This document shows, piece by piece, positions 46,972 to 57,130 of a stretch of 64,000 nucleotides of DNA (the first letter of the stretch is position 1; each line of letters starts with the position of its first letter). The position numbers were made by a program, and so were the translations under genes. The stretch comes from Streptococcus lutetiensis (lineage in GTDB: Bacteria > Bacillota > Bacilli > Lactobacillales > Streptococcaceae). The DNA lies in the NCBI RefSeq assembly GCF_900475675.1, contig NZ_LS483403.1, positions 1,240,001-1,304,000 on the forward strand, written 5' to 3'. The notes under the pieces were generated by a model. That model had not been told where the DNA came from and did no database searches. It saw only the letters and a list, made by a program, of their open reading frames with translations.

Positions 46972-47619
46972 ATGTCAGTATTAACACCGACCAACCTTAG
47001 CTTCATCCTCCAAGGATTGTGGCTAACCATTTATATTTCATTTATTTCCATTATACTCTCAACGTTTATCGGAACAGTGCTTGCCGTCATGCGAAATGGG
47101 AAAAATCCTGTGCTTCATTTGATTTCAAGTATCTATATTGAATTTGTCCGCAACGTACCAAACTTGCTTTGGATTTTCATTATTTTTCTTGTTTTCCAAA
47201 TGAAGTCAACACCTGCTGGTATCACAGCCTTCACCGTCTTTACCTCTGCTGCTCTTGCAGAAATCATTCGTGGTGGTTTAAATGGTGTTGACCACGGGCA
47301 AACAGAAGCTGGTCTAGCTCAAGGAATGACAAACTTCCAGATTTTTATCTACATTGTCTTCCCACAAGCTTTTCGTAAAATGTTGCCAGCTATCATTTCA
47401 CAATTTGTAACAGTTATTAAAGATACCTCACTTCTTTACTCTGTTATCGCTATTCAAGAATTATTCGGTAAAAGCCAAATCTTGATGGGGCGTTATTTTG
47501 AAGCCAGTCAAGTCTTTACCCTTTATGCTCTTATCGCAGCTATTTACTTCGTGATTAACTTTAGTATTTCGACTATTTCACGTCGTTTAGCTAAAAAATG
47601 GGAAAAAGCAGCCGAATAA
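46972..47619 (+). CDS. glnP: Amino acid ABC transporter permease (GlnP type)
   Basis: 215 residues with five helices. YIEFVRNVPNLLWIFIIFLV and the EAA loop RGGLNGVDHGQTEAGLAQGM, with LPQ-type FPQAFRKMLPAI, mark the PAAT permease family. AGGAGG lies 6 bases before the ATG. Last gene of the operon; a strong bidirectional terminator follows. Confidence 0.92.
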   Translation: MSVLTPTNLSFILQGLWLTIYISFISIILSTFIGTVLAVMRNGKNPVLHLISSIYIEFVRNVPNLLWIFIIFLVFQMKSTPAGITAFTVFTSAALAEIIRGGLNGVDHGQTEAGLAQGMTNFQIFIYIVFPQAFRKMLPAIISQFVTVIKDTSLLYSVIAIQELFGKSQILMGRYFEASQVFTLYALIAAIYFVINFSISTISRRLAKKWEKAAE

Positions 47620-47625
47620 AACATC

Positions 47626-47657
47626 AAAAAACTCCAGCTTTAAAGCTGGAGTTTTTT
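47626..47657. terminator. Bidirectional terminator, ABC operon / TVP38 gene
   Basis: AAAAACTCCAGCTT/AAGCTGGAGTTTTT, a near-perfect 14-bp stem with T-runs on both strands, between convergent genes. Confidence 0.88.
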
Positions 47658-48264
47658 ATTGGAATAAGGCAAGTAAATAGCTAAGACCCTTATAACCAAT
47701 AACAGTATAGAGATAGAGTGTGACAGGCTTTGTAAACAGAAAAATCGTAACAAATTTCTTAAATGACATCTTTGAAAGTCCAGAAACCATGCAAAGAAAA
47801 TCATCTGGGAAACCAGGTAGAGCAAAAGCAGCTCCCAGAATCATCGCATAAGATTTCCCGTTATTCTTATCAAGATAGCCAATATACTTATCGTAAGTCT
47901 CTTGGGAAACAAAAGCCTTCACAAATGTTTCTCCGTAACGTCTCGCTAAAGCAAAGGCGATAAGAGACCCAATAAAGATACCAGTGAAATTATAAACAAA
48001 TCCCCAAATAGGACCAAAAGCAATATAGCCAATCACACTGGTCATCCCACCAGGAACAATCGGATAAATCACCTGAACAACTTGCAAAGCCATAAAAATT
48101 AGCGGTGCAAAGAGACCTAAACTTCCTAAATAACTTTGGAAAAGCCCACCAACTTGGAAGTAGGCTGGGTGTTGTTTGAAGAAAACAAACAAAGCAATGG
48201 AAATAATAAATCCAATTCCCGTTAAAATCTGAATGTATTTTCTCTGCGATCCTGTTTCTATCAT
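47656..48264 (-). CDS. TVP38/TMEM64 (DedA-superfamily) membrane protein
   Basis: 202 residues with about six hydrophobic segments. The SNARE-associated/VTT motif region reads VIYPIVPGGMTSVIGYIAFG, followed by FTGIFIGSLIAFALARRYGE and FALPGFPDDFLCMVSGLSKM. Some members of this superfamily act as lipid scramblases or undecaprenyl-phosphate flippases. Specific function in streptococci is not settled. A GGAGGGG ribosome site precedes the ATG. Confidence 0.88.
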   Translation of the reverse strand: MIETGSQRKYIQILTGIGFIISIALFVFFKQHPAYFQVGGLFQSYLGSLGLFAPLIFMALQVVQVIYPIVPGGMTSVIGYIAFGPIWGFVYNFTGIFIGSLIAFALARRYGETFVKAFVSQETYDKYIGYLDKNNGKSYAMILGAAFALPGFPDDFLCMVSGLSKMSFKKFVTIFLFTKPVTLYLYTVIGYKGLSYLLALFQ

Positions 48265-48292
48265 AGCATCCCCTCCTTTAATTGTCGTAGTC

Positions 48293-48400
48293 TTATCGTT
48301 GCCAGCTGATGAGTTTTAATCCAAATAATTCTAAAAGATAGCAAATCACAGCTAGTGGCAAAACGATTAATAGTAGTAGGTATACAATCTTCTTTTTCAT
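48293..48400 (-). CDS. Very small membrane protein (tentative)
   Basis: 35 residues: basic MKKK start, one hydrophobic helix (IVYLLLLIVLPLAVICYLLE) and a short tail ending SWQR. It lies between the PepSY and TVP38 genes in the same direction. The ribosome site is weak. The clean amphipathic-to-hydrophobic pattern looks like a real small gene, but it is short enough to arise by chance. Confidence 0.35.
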   Translation of the reverse strand: MKKKIVYLLLLIVLPLAVICYLLELFGLKLISWQR

Positions 48401-48475
48401 TGTAATATCACATCAATTCAATAATAGGATTGAGTTCCTCTTTCATTTCAGTCTCTATCAATACCAAGCCAAGGC

Positions 48476-48778
48476 TTATTTTTTCTTGTAGTGTCGTTCG
48501 ATGATAGAACCTGAAGAAGCATTGATAGTATAGGCATACGATTTTGTAGTTGTTTCAAGTTTAATTACATAAGTTGCTGCTAGACCTGATCTTTTTTTAA
48601 CAAATTCTTGTGACTTTATGTCTTCACTGGTAAGTCCTGCATTTTGGTATGCAATGCGCTTGACATCACTTGTAGTTAACTTATAACCATATTGATGATA
48701 AGCATAAGTTCCTAAAAGTCCCAAAGCAAGTACACCAAGCAAGACAAGAATAGCCCAATACTTCTTAATTCCTTTCAT
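48476..48778 (-). CDS. PepSY domain-containing exported protein
   Basis: 100 residues. An N-terminal membrane anchor (YWAILVLLGVLALGLLGTYA) is followed by one PepSY domain (LTTSDVKRIAYQNAGLTSED ... ATYVIKLETTTKSYAYTINA, then GSIIERHYKK). PepSY domains often inhibit proteases or modulate extracytoplasmic sensors. Its place downstream of a two-component system suggests a target or modulator of that system. A terminator at 48934 lies between them. Confidence 0.82.
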   Translation of the reverse strand: MKGIKKYWAILVLLGVLALGLLGTYAYHQYGYKLTTSDVKRIAYQNAGLTSEDIKSQEFVKKRSGLAATYVIKLETTTKSYAYTINASSGSIIERHYKKK

Positions 48779-48933
48779 CTTTTCCTCGCTTCAATATTGT
48801 AACCATATTATAATGAAGATTACTTAAGAAAGCTTGGATAAAGTCTCGAAAAGCTGTGGCAAAAGTGTGGCAAGTTTTGGCCTCAATTTAGTTTAACTTA
48901 TTTTGGACTTTTTACTACTTACAAAAGTGTAAG

Positions 48934-48970
48934 AAAAAAAAGCACTCATCTAGAACTTAATCTAAATGAG
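48934..48970 (-). terminator. Terminator after the second histidine kinase gene
   Basis: Minus strand ACTCATTTAGA/TCTAGATGAGT with a six-base loop, followed by GCTTTTTTTTC. Confidence 0.75.
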
Positions 48971-48977
48971 TATTTCT

Positions 48978-50486
48978 TTAATATTGTCGCAGTGGAAGTC
49001 TAATGATAAAACATGTTTCTTGGTCATCTGAAGCCACTTGAATCTCACCGTGATGGCGGTCAATGATTTCCTTAGTAATAGCAAGTCCAATACCAAAATG
49101 ACCTCCCTCACCTTTATAAAAACGTTCAAAAAGATGAGGTTTATCCTTGTCAGAAATAGTTTTTCCATCATTTGATAAGCGAATTTCAAGCATTTGATTT
49201 TCTAACAATTGGCAAGAAATGCTAACTGTCTTTTTAGCGTAGCGAACCGCATTTGATAAGATATTAGCAATAGCTCGCTCGATAAGCTTTTCATCAGCTT
49301 CAATATCCAGATAGTCAGAAACAAATCGATGTTCAAAGACAAGACCTCGTGCATCTGCTTTGGCTTTTAAGTGCCAACTCACATCGTAAAGCAAATCAAC
49401 CATATTGAAGGTTTCTAGTTTCAAAGGTTGCTGAGCAGATTCCATTTTTGACAAAGTCAAAATATCATCAACCAGCTCTGCCATTTTCCTGCTTTCGTCT
49501 AAAATCACACTAGCAGCTTCTTGGTCATCCACAGCCACTCCTTCTTTAATAGCCTCTGCATAACCTTGAATAGACATGAGCGGAGTGCGCAGCTCGTGAG
49601 AAGAATTTTGGAAAAAGAGTTGCTGACTACGCTGGTTAGCATCAATCATGTCATTCATCTTCTCGACAGTCTGACCAACCTCATTAAATTCACGGTAAGC
49701 AAAATTTTCTGGCTGCAAATCACCCTCACGATTACCAACGCGTAAAATATAAGATTTTAAAGCTCCAAAATGCTTATCTAATTTCCGTGAAGTTAAGAAT
49801 ATGGTTATGATAGCAATCAAACCAACAATCACCATCAGCGAAAGCAGAAGGTAATTGATATAGGTTTCAAAGTCCGCAATCGGAGTGACATTGGCAAAGA
49901 CAAAGACATAATAGTTTTGCGACTTACTGTCATCACTATCCTGCTTGATATAACTTTCTGAAAAAGTGCCAGGGTATTCTTGCATCTTAACCATGTAAGT
50001 CGAATCATAGACCTTGACCTTCTTAAAATGCTGTACACTATTGTCAAATTCATCATCAAACCAATCAATCGACTTATTATCTGAAAAGTAATCAACGACT
50101 TTCTCAGAAATTTGCTTTTCAGACAAATCATAAGTTGATGCTGAAATATATTTGATGTCAAACTTTTCATCAACGATGGCATAAGTAGTTTCAAAGATGT
50201 TACCGTCTGAAATTTTTGGTAAATCTTCACCGACATAAAGTGCATCTAAAGTATCGTATTGATTTTGAATGGCTGTAAAAGCTTCTTCAGCCAGAAACAA
50301 CTTTAACAAACCATTAAAGACTAGCAAAATAATGGCGAAGGAAGTAATCAAAATCGTCAATGGCTGCAAAAACAAAGTCGTTCGAAAACGCGATTGCCAC
50401 CTTTTTTTCTTCGTCAAGTGATTGTCTTTCTTAATCTTTTTTCGTGAGCTTGAACCCATAGCCCCAAATCGTTTCAATAAGGACAT
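48978..50486 (-). CDS. Membrane sensor histidine kinase (second system)
   Basis: 502 residues from ATG 50486, which has GAGAGGGG ten bases upstream. The reading frame opens at TTG 50495, and ATG 50459 has no ribosome site. A basic cytosolic start precedes TM1 (LTILITSFAIILLVFNGLLK). The extracellular sensor domain is about 145 residues, then TM2 (YLLLSLMVIVGLIAIITIFL), a HAMP region, the H-box [32 protein letters not shown] and FGIGLAITKE. The start overlaps the regulator gene by about 55 bases. I do not recognise which named streptococcal system it corresponds to. Confidence 0.9.
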   Translation of the reverse strand: MSLLKRFGAMGSSSRKKIKKDNHLTKKKRWQSRFRTTLFLQPLTILITSFAIILLVFNGLLKLFLAEEAFTAIQNQYDTLDALYVGEDLPKISDGNIFETTYAIVDEKFDIKYISASTYDLSEKQISEKVVDYFSDNKSIDWFDDEFDNSVQHFKKVKVYDSTYMVKMQEYPGTFSESYIKQDSDDSKSQNYYVFVFANVTPIADFETYINYLLLSLMVIVGLIAIITIFLTSRKLDKHFGALKSYILRVGNREGDLQPENFAYREFNEVGQTVEKMNDMIDANQRSQQLFFQNSSHELRTPLMSIQGYAEAIKEGVAVDDQEAASVILDESRKMAELVDDILTLSKMESAQQPLKLETFNMVDLLYDVSWHLKAKADARGLVFEHRFVSDYLDIEADEKLIERAIANILSNAVRYAKKTVSISCQLLENQMLEIRLSNDGKTISDKDKPHLFERFYKGEGGHFGIGLAITKEIIDRHHGEIQVASDDQETCFIIRLPLRQY

Positions 50487-51123
50487 GACTCTCAACCCCT
50501 CTCATTTTTTTTCGCAGGCGTTTGATGGTATCATCTGTCACACGTGTTTCAACATCACTTTCATAGCCCCAAACCAGATGCAAAAGGTCATCACGTGAAA
50601 CAGCCTCCTCGCTGTGCGACAACAATACTTTCAAGAGTTCAAATTCTGTGTTCGTTAGCTTAATTGTTTTTCCTTGATAACTAGCTGAGCGTTCTTTATC
50701 AGAAATCTCCAAACCTTCATAAGCAAGTGATTTTACTTCCTCATTAGCACCATCTTTTACGACTGGTTGGCGCGCTAAAATAGCCTTGACGCGCAAGCTT
50801 AATTTCAAGGGTGAAAATGGTTTGGTAAAATAATCATCAACCCCAGCTGAAAATCCCTTAACAAAATCATCGTCACTATCACGCGCAGTTAAAAGAATAA
50901 TCGGCACTTCAGAGCGTTTACGCAACATAGCCGCAATGTCAATACCACTTGTCCCAGGCATCATGATATCAAGGATAACTACATCTGCCGCTTCTTCCAA
51001 AAAACGTAAAAGCAACTGGTCACCTGTTTCAAAGACTTCAACTTCTAAGCCTTGATCACGCAAAAATGAAGCAATCAAATCACGAATATTCTTCTCATCA
51101 TCTGCTACATAAACCTTTGCCAT
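50431..51123 (-). CDS. OmpR-family response regulator (second system)
   Basis: 230 residues from ATG 51123, preceded by GAGGTG; TTG 51135 is not the start. The receiver has DDEK at 7-10, the Asp in VVILDIMMPGTSG and Lys in DDYFTKPFSPLKLSLRV. The winged helix has LTNTEFELLKVLLSHSEEAV and VETRVTDDTIKRLRKKMRGV. It forms an operon with the overlapping kinase gene. Targets unknown; the downstream PepSY gene and divergent P-type ATPase are candidates by position. Confidence 0.92.
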   Translation of the reverse strand: MAKVYVADDEKNIRDLIASFLRDQGLEVEVFETGDQLLLRFLEEAADVVILDIMMPGTSGIDIAAMLRKRSEVPIILLTARDSDDDFVKGFSAGVDDYFTKPFSPLKLSLRVKAILARQPVVKDGANEEVKSLAYEGLEISDKERSASYQGKTIKLTNTEFELLKVLLSHSEEAVSRDDLLHLVWGYESDVETRVTDDTIKRLRKKMRGVESHVLIETIWGYGFKLTKKD

Positions 51124-51238
51124 AGAACACCTCAACTTGCTTATTTTCTTACCTTCATCATACCATAATTCCTCTCAAAAGCTCTAAACCTAGCTAAACT
51201 TGCCACAAAAATCTTACAATTTGAGACACCGTTTTTCC

Positions 51239-51267
51239 TTGATTTCCCTAAAAAAGTAAAGTAGAAT
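51239..51267 (+). promoter_or_regulatory. Promoter of the P-type ATPase gene
   Basis: -35 TTGATT (51239-51244), 17-base spacer, -10 TAGAAT (51262-51267). It lies in the divergent gap with the response regulator. Confidence 0.55.
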
Positions 51268-51327
51268 TACCCTGACCTAGTAAGAATTATTAGATTTTTA
51301 AGTATTAGATTTCAGGAGATAGCAAAA

Positions 51328-53694
51328 ATGAATGAAAAAATGATAGCAAATAAGATTTCTGGCTTATCAAGCAAAGAGGTCGAAGAACGTCTAAAAAATG
51401 GTCAAAATAATAAAATGGTCGACGAAAATGCAGCAACAACAAGCTCTATCATTCGCCAAAATATTTTCACCTACTTCAATTTAATCTTTGCCATTATCAG
51501 CTTATTATTGCTTATTGCTGGTTCTTTTAAAAGTTTAACTTTTTTACCTGTTATCATCATTAACATTATCATCGGAATTACTCAACAACTGCGCTCTAAA
51601 AAAGTATTAGACCAGCTGAATGTCATTTCAAAATCGTCCTACCAAGTTATCAGAGATGGTAAATACCAATCTGTCCCTATTGATGAATTGGTACTTGATG
51701 ACATCATTTTACTAGATGAAGGAAGGTAAATTCCTGCCGACGCCACTTTAGTCGATGGGAAAGTAGCCGTCAACGAATCTCTTCTAACAGGTGAAGAAGA
51801 TGAAATTGAAAAAGTAATCGGCAGTGATTTAAAATCAGGTAGCTCTATCATCTCAGGAAAATGTCTTGCTAAATTGACCGCAGTCGGAAACGATTCATAT
51901 GCCGCCAAACTAACGCAAAAAGCTAAAGAAGTCAAACATAAAAAAACAGATATGATTCGTGCTATCGAAGGCATCATCAAATTTGCTGGAATTATCATTA
52001 TCCCCATTGGTATCACCTTATTTAGCCAATCGCTATTTTTAAATCACAAAACATTTAGTGATAGTATTGTGTCAACAGTCGGCGCTTTAATTGGTATGAT
52101 TCCTGAAGGACTTTATTTACTGGTAACTGTTGCTCTTGCTGTCAGTGCAATGAAATTAGCTAGAAAAAAAGTTTTGTTACACGATATGAAAAGTATTGAA
52201 TCTTTAGCTCGCGTTGACATCTTATGCGTGGATAAGACAGGAACCATCACAGCCAATAAAATGACCGTAACAGACCTTATCTTACCTGAGCATGTCAATC
52301 AAGCAGACTTAACCGCTAACCAAGAAATTCTTTCTAAATACATCAATACTATCCCTGATTCTAATATTACAATGTTGGCTTTGCGAGAATATTTCACCTC
52401 AAAAGAAGCTTTTAAAAATGCTGAAGCAACCCCATTCTCATCCAAAGTCAAATATTCTCAAATCAAAACAGAAAATACCACCTATCGTTTAGGAGCTCCA
52501 GATATCTTACTGAGCCAAGAAAAGCTAGCAATAAATCAAACCAAACTCACACAATATGCCTCAGACGGTAAACGCATCTTAGCTTTAGTTGAAATGACTA
52601 AAGACAATGCGGTACCACTTTTATTTGTAGCTATCAGAAACGATATCCGAGCAAACGCTAAAGAAATTTTTTCATTCTTCAATGAAAATGACGTTGCCAT
52701 TAAAGTCATCTCTGGTGATAATACTCTAACCGTTTCAAAAATTGCCAATCAAGCAGGAATTTTAGATTCAGAAAACTACATCGATGCCAGTACTTTAAAA
52801 ACTAAGGAAGACATCGAAAAAGCTGCGCTAAGTCATACCATTTTTGGACGAGTGACTCCTGAACAAAAGAAAGATTTAGTGCTTGCCTTCAAAAAGAACA
52901 AATACAAAGTCGCAATGACTGGAGATGGTGTCAATGATATCTTAGCGATGAAAGAAGCTGATTGCTCAATTGCAATGGGAAGTGGTAGCGAAGCAGCTCG
53001 TCAAGCAGCCCAAGTGGTCTTGCTTGACTCAGATTTTTCAAGAATGAAAGATATTGTCTCTCAAGGTCGCCAAATTATTAATAACATCACTCGTTCAGCA
53101 ACCTTATTCTTATACAAGAATATCTTTTCAATGTTGTTAGCTATCTTTTCAATCATTACGATTTTCACTTATCCTCTCGCTCCTACTCAAGTCTCTCTTA
53201 TCTCTATGTTCAATATCGGAGTTCCTGCTTTCTTATTATCATTAGAAACAAACACCGCCAAGAAAAATCAGAACTTCCTAAAAAAAACTATTCTAACAGC
53301 TCTACCAGCTTCGCTTACTTCTTTTTCAGCCATTGCTTGCTTGGTTGTATTCGGTCAATTGTTTGACATTCCGCAAAACGATATTGGTATTGCTAGTACT
53401 TATCTACTTGCTATTGTTGGTTTCTTGATTTTGAGAAATGTTTCAAGACCTCTCAACAAGTATAAGATTTCTATTTTTATCACTTGCTTTGCTGGTTTCA
53501 TCATTTGTTGTCTCATTCCACCATTACGCTCACTATTCATGCTAAATGAATTCAGCAATGAAAGCATGGTGCTTTGCCTCATTTTTGCCCTTGCCGAAGT
53601 AACCGTGATGAGAACCTTGACTTTCTTATTCGAAAACGTTACGAACTGTCTTTCTAAATGCCGCTTAGCCATTCAAAAACTGTTCGCAGATTAA
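51328..53694 (+). pseudogene. Cation-transporting P-type ATPase interrupted by one nonsense codon
   Basis: One frame of 788 codons apart from TAA at 51727-51729. Before it: two N-terminal helices (NIFTYFNLIFAIISLLLLIA) and LDDIILLDEGR. After it: IPADATLVDGKVAVNESLLT (actuator TGE region), TM helices, the phosphorylation motif VDKTGTITANKMTV, MTGDGVNDILAMKEADCSIA, and C-terminal helices. CAA to TAA would explain the lesion (DEGRQIPAD expected). No heavy-metal CxxC domain is present; it resembles the Ca2+/Mg2+-type HAD-IC ATPases of lactic-acid bacteria. A downstream product from ATG 51874 would lack the actuator and should be inactive. Confidence 0.85.
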
Positions 53695-53695
53695 G

Positions 53696-54571
53696 TTACG
53701 AACAGTTATGTAAATCTTTTCGAAATCTTCGAATCAGTTGTTTTACCTTTTGATAGCTGCTACGCCCTTGTCTGGCGTAGTGGCCTTTTTTATTAAAATA
53801 GCTGCGCTCCCAATCTTCGTGACGACGGCACTTAATCCAGAGCGGGGCTATAAATGCATTGCCTTGATTGGATAAAATACGCTTACGAAAAAGTGGGTCA
53901 TGACGTTTTATCGCTGCAACGTCAAGTTCATAGTGTCTCTGGTCGTTACGATTGGCATAGTTAAAACTAGCTCCGTTAATAATGCCATTATGAGTCTGAC
54001 CTTGTGGATCGATTTCATTAGCAAAATGTCCCCTACTATCTAAGATAAATTCTGTGTGAAAAGCCAGCAAAATTTTCAGATTGACTGGCAGCTCAAATCC
54101 TAAAATGGCACGTTTGGGTGCTTTATTATGGAGCCTAGCTGATTCTGTCAAATCAAAATCAAATCGTCTCCGCCAAAACCGTCGTTCTTTTTTATCTTTT
54201 AAGTAAGTTAGCATCGATTGCCAATCTGACTTAGCAGGAAATTCTTCTCTGACCCACTGAGCTTGGTAGGCTGAAATCACATAGCGAAATTGATGCACTT
54301 GGTGCGCTAATAAATTGTCCTCAGCCATGCTCTCTCCTGGGTAAGCTACTTGAACAAGTCTTGCTAACTCACTCCAAAAAGGGTGATTGGGCGAAAGGTT
54401 ATCCGAAAATTGATTTAAAAGCTTACGAGTCTGAGCAATCTCGCCAGATAATTCTTCTGGCATTTCTAAGATGTCCATTAATTCTTGTAGTACTTGTCTT
54501 GCTTTGTCACTTATGCTAGCAGCTTTACTATTTTCCCAAAAGTAGAAAAAGTCTTTATCTCCTATTTTCAT
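53696..54571 (-). CDS. DUF3114-like protein of unknown function
   Basis: 291 residues, no membrane segment. Helical N-terminal half (about 1-130), then a basic region (KKERRFWRRRFDFDLTESAR), and a C-terminal part with LAFHTEFILDSRGHFANEID and HNGIINGASFNYANRNDQRH. The last 60 residues are rich in Arg/Lys. I think this is the streptococcal DUF3114 family, but I am not certain. It starts close to, and divergent from, the TetR regulator. Confidence 0.72.
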   Translation of the reverse strand: MKIGDKDFFYFWENSKAASISDKARQVLQELMDILEMPEELSGEIAQTRKLLNQFSDNLSPNHPFWSELARLVQVAYPGESMAEDNLLAHQVHQFRYVISAYQAQWVREEFPAKSDWQSMLTYLKDKKERRFWRRRFDFDLTESARLHNKAPKRAILGFELPVNLKILLAFHTEFILDSRGHFANEIDPQGQTHNGIINGASFNYANRNDQRHYELDVAAIKRHDPLFRKRILSNQGNAFIAPLWIKCRRHEDWERSYFNKKGHYARQGRSSYQKVKQLIRRFRKDLHNCS

Positions 54572-54652
54572 AGGTCAATTATAGCACATTACAGCGCTAA
54601 CACCTTTTTTAAAGGGACTTATGATAAAATAGCTATAGATGAAGGGGAATTT

Positions 54653-55168
54653 ATGAAGACATTAACTGAAGAAGCCTTTGCCCATACTTTAAAAGACATT
54701 ATGCAGGAAAAATCCTTTGACAAGGTCACCGTGACAGAGTTGGTTCAGCGTATGCACGTCAACCGTCAAACCTTTTACTATCATTTTAATGACTTGTATG
54801 ACCTGCTTGAAAAGATATATATTTCAGATGGTGAGCAAATGATTGGTGATAACCGAACAGACGACTCTTTGGAAAAAAGCATGCTTGCGATTTTTCAATA
54901 CATTCTAGCCAACAAAGCGTTTGTCTACAACACCTATTATTCTATCAATCGTAATTATTTAGAACATTTTTTATATGACCGAGCTTATGACTTAATCAAA
55001 CCAGTCCTAAAAGCCAAAAATCCTGACTTAAGTGCCAGTGAACTTGATTTTAGGGTTCATTTTTGCAAGTACGGCTTGGTTGGTTTTATCCTTGATTGGA
55101 TTGACTCTGGCTTGCAAGAAAATCCCAACACCTTAGCCAAGCGTATTTATCAACTTTTGAATTACTAG
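54653..55168 (+). CDS. TetR/AcrR-family regulator (DhaS-like)
   Basis: 171 residues from ATG 54653 after GAAGGGGA; the frame continues upstream without support. The N-terminal helix-turn-helix reads FDKVTVTELVQRMHVNRQTF with YYHFNDLYDLLEKIY, the usual TetR recognition end. The C-terminal ligand domain is of the DhaS-type (TetR_C_8) layout. It lies directly upstream of oleate hydratase and probably senses fatty acid and represses that gene. TGTC-N9-GACA (55184-55200) near its 3' end is a candidate operator. Confidence 0.85.
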   Translation: MKTLTEEAFAHTLKDIMQEKSFDKVTVTELVQRMHVNRQTFYYHFNDLYDLLEKIYISDGEQMIGDNRTDDSLEKSMLAIFQYILANKAFVYNTYYSINRNYLEHFLYDRAYDLIKPVLKAKNPDLSASELDFRVHFCKYGLVGFILDWIDSGLQENPNTLAKRIYQLLNY

Positions 55169-55194
55169 ACAAAGTCAGCAAAGTGTCAAAAATT

Positions 55195-55225
55195 TAGACA
55201 GGAAATCTTTCCTGTCTATTTTATT
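55195..55225 (+). terminator. Terminator between the TetR and oleate hydratase genes
   Basis: TAGACAGGAAA-TC-TTTCCTGTCTA, an 11-bp perfect stem, followed by TTTTATTTT. The left arm overlaps the candidate TGTC/GACA operator. Confidence 0.8.
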
Positions 55226-55278
55226 TTACTGAAGAAAGTGTTTTAATAAAAGTTATCTTAACAAAGGAGTTGATATGT

Positions 55279-57048
55279 ATGTATTATTCAAATGGAAATT
55301 ATGAAGCATTTGCTCGTCCTAAAAAACCTGAAAACGTTGATGAAAAATCAGCCTATATTGTCGGAAGTGGCTTAGCAGCTCTTTCTACAGCAGTCTTTCT
55401 TGTCCGTGATGCCCAAATGTCTGGCGATCACATTCATATTCTAGAAGAATTGAGCCTTCCTGGTGGTAGCATGGACGGTATTAAAAATGACCGCTTAGGC
55501 TATATTATTCGTGGCGGACGTGAAATGGAACCTCACTTTGAAGTGCTCTGGGACTTGTTTCGCTCTATTCCATCCCTTGAAAATCCAGACCATTCAATCT
55601 TGGATGAATTCTACTGGCTCAACAAAGAAGACCCTTGTTATGCTAAGACACGTGTCATTTGCAATCGTGGTAAAGCTCTGCCTAACGATGGTCAGCTAAC
55701 CCTTTCTGAAAAAGCTATCAAGGAAATGATTGATTTGATTTTGATGCCTGAAAGCAAACTGGAAAATGTTCAAATCGACCAAGTTTTTGATGACGAATTT
55801 TTCAATTCTAATTTCTGGCTCTATTGGTGTACAATGTTTGCCTTTGAACCCTGGTCAAGTGCCATGGAAATGCGCCGTTATCTCATGCGCTTTATTCAAC
55901 ACGTTGGCTGCCTAAAAAATCTTTCTTCCCTTCGCTTCACTAAGTACAATCAATATGAATCTTTGATTTTACCAACCGTCCACTACTTATCTGAACACGG
56001 TGTTGATTTTAATTATGATACTACCGTGACAAATATTTTGGTTAACCGCAAAGGCAATAAAAAAGTGGCAAGCAAGCTTGAATTCACAAAAGCAGGTCAA
56101 GTAAAAGAACTCTTTTTAAGTGAAAATGATTTGGTCTTTGTCACAAATGGTTCAATCACCGAAAGTACAACTTATGGTGACAACGACCACCCAGCTCCTG
56201 TTAAACACGAATTAGGTGCTAGCTGGGAACTCTGGCAAAAATTGGCTGCCCAAGACGAAAGCTTTGGTCACCCAGAAAAATTCTACCAAAACATTCCAGA
56301 TGCTAACTGGACCATTTCAGCTACTATCACCTTCAAGGATAAACGCATCTCCCCTTATATCGAAGCCGTTAACCACAAAGACCCATACAGTGGTTCAATC
56401 GTAACCAGCGGTCCAACAAGCATTAAAGATTCTAACTGGCTCCTTGGTTACTCTATCAGTCGTCAACCGCATTTCAAAGTTCAAAAAGATAACGAACTGG
56501 TCGTTTGGCTTTACTCTCTTTACACAGATCGTAAGGGTAATTACATTGCAAAACGCCCTGATGAATGTACTGGTAAAGAACTTTGCCAAGAATGGCTCTA
56601 CCACATGGGAGTTCCTGAAACTGAAATTGCAGAAATTGCTGACACTGCTTCAACTATTCCTTGCCACATGCCTTACATCACTACTTACTTCATGCCGCGT
56701 GGCTTAAATGACCGTCCATTAGTAGTGCCAAAAGATAGTCAAAACTTAGCCTTTATTGGTAACTATGCTGAAACACCTCGTGATACTGTCTTTACTACAG
56801 AATACTCTGTCAGAACAGCCATGGAAGCCGTCTACACACTACTTGATGTTGACCGCGGTGTCCCTGAAGTCTTCGCATCCGCCTTTGATGTTCGCATGCT
56901 ACTCAATGCCCTTTACTATCTAAATGACCAAAAATCACTAACAGAAATTGATATTCCTTGGGCAGAAAAAGCCGTTCTCAAAGAAGCTCTTAAGAAAGTG
57001 CACGGTACTTATCTCGAAGAATTACTCAAAGAATACCACTTGTTATAA
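55279..57048 (+). CDS. ohyA: Oleate hydratase (myosin-cross-reactive antigen family)
   Basis: 589 residues from ATG 55279, ten bases after AAAGGAG; the TTG at 55270 and an out-of-frame ATG at 55275 are not starts. FAD-binding Rossmann motif [20 protein letters not shown] near residue 25, then GGSMDGI, the FAD loop [11 protein letters not shown] and the family sequence [20 protein letters not shown]. It adds water to the cis-9 double bond of oleate and other unsaturated fatty acids, which detoxifies host or rumen fatty acids. Regulated probably by the upstream TetR protein. Confidence 0.95.
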   Translation: MYYSNGNYEAFARPKKPENVDEKSAYIVGSGLAALSTAVFLVRDAQMSGDHIHILEELSLPGGSMDGIKNDRLGYIIRGGREMEPHFEVLWDLFRSIPSLENPDHSILDEFYWLNKEDPCYAKTRVICNRGKALPNDGQLTLSEKAIKEMIDLILMPESKLENVQIDQVFDDEFFNSNFWLYWCTMFAFEPWSSAMEMRRYLMRFIQHVGCLKNLSSLRFTKYNQYESLILPTVHYLSEHGVDFNYDTTVTNILVNRKGNKKVASKLEFTKAGQVKELFLSENDLVFVTNGSITESTTYGDNDHPAPVKHELGASWELWQKLAAQDESFGHPEKFYQNIPDANWTISATITFKDKRISPYIEAVNHKDPYSGSIVTSGPTSIKDSNWLLGYSISRQPHFKVQKDNELVVWLYSLYTDRKGNYIAKRPDECTGKELCQEWLYHMGVPETEIAEIADTASTIPCHMPYITTYFMPRGLNDRPLVVPKDSQNLAFIGNYAETPRDTVFTTEYSVRTAMEAVYTLLDVDRGVPEVFASAFDVRMLLNALYYLNDQKSLTEIDIPWAEKAVLKEALKKVHGTYLEELLKEYHLL

Positions 57049-57076
57049 TCATCCATAACAAAGTTTTTATCACTAA

Positions 57077-57107
57077 AATAGCTCCTCGATTGAGGAGCTA
57101 TTTTTTA
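57077..57107 (+). terminator. Terminator of oleate hydratase
   Basis: AAATAGCTCCTC-GATT-GAGGAGCTATTT followed by TTT. Confidence 0.88.
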
Positions 57108-57130
57108 GATTTTCACAATGCTATGCCAGA

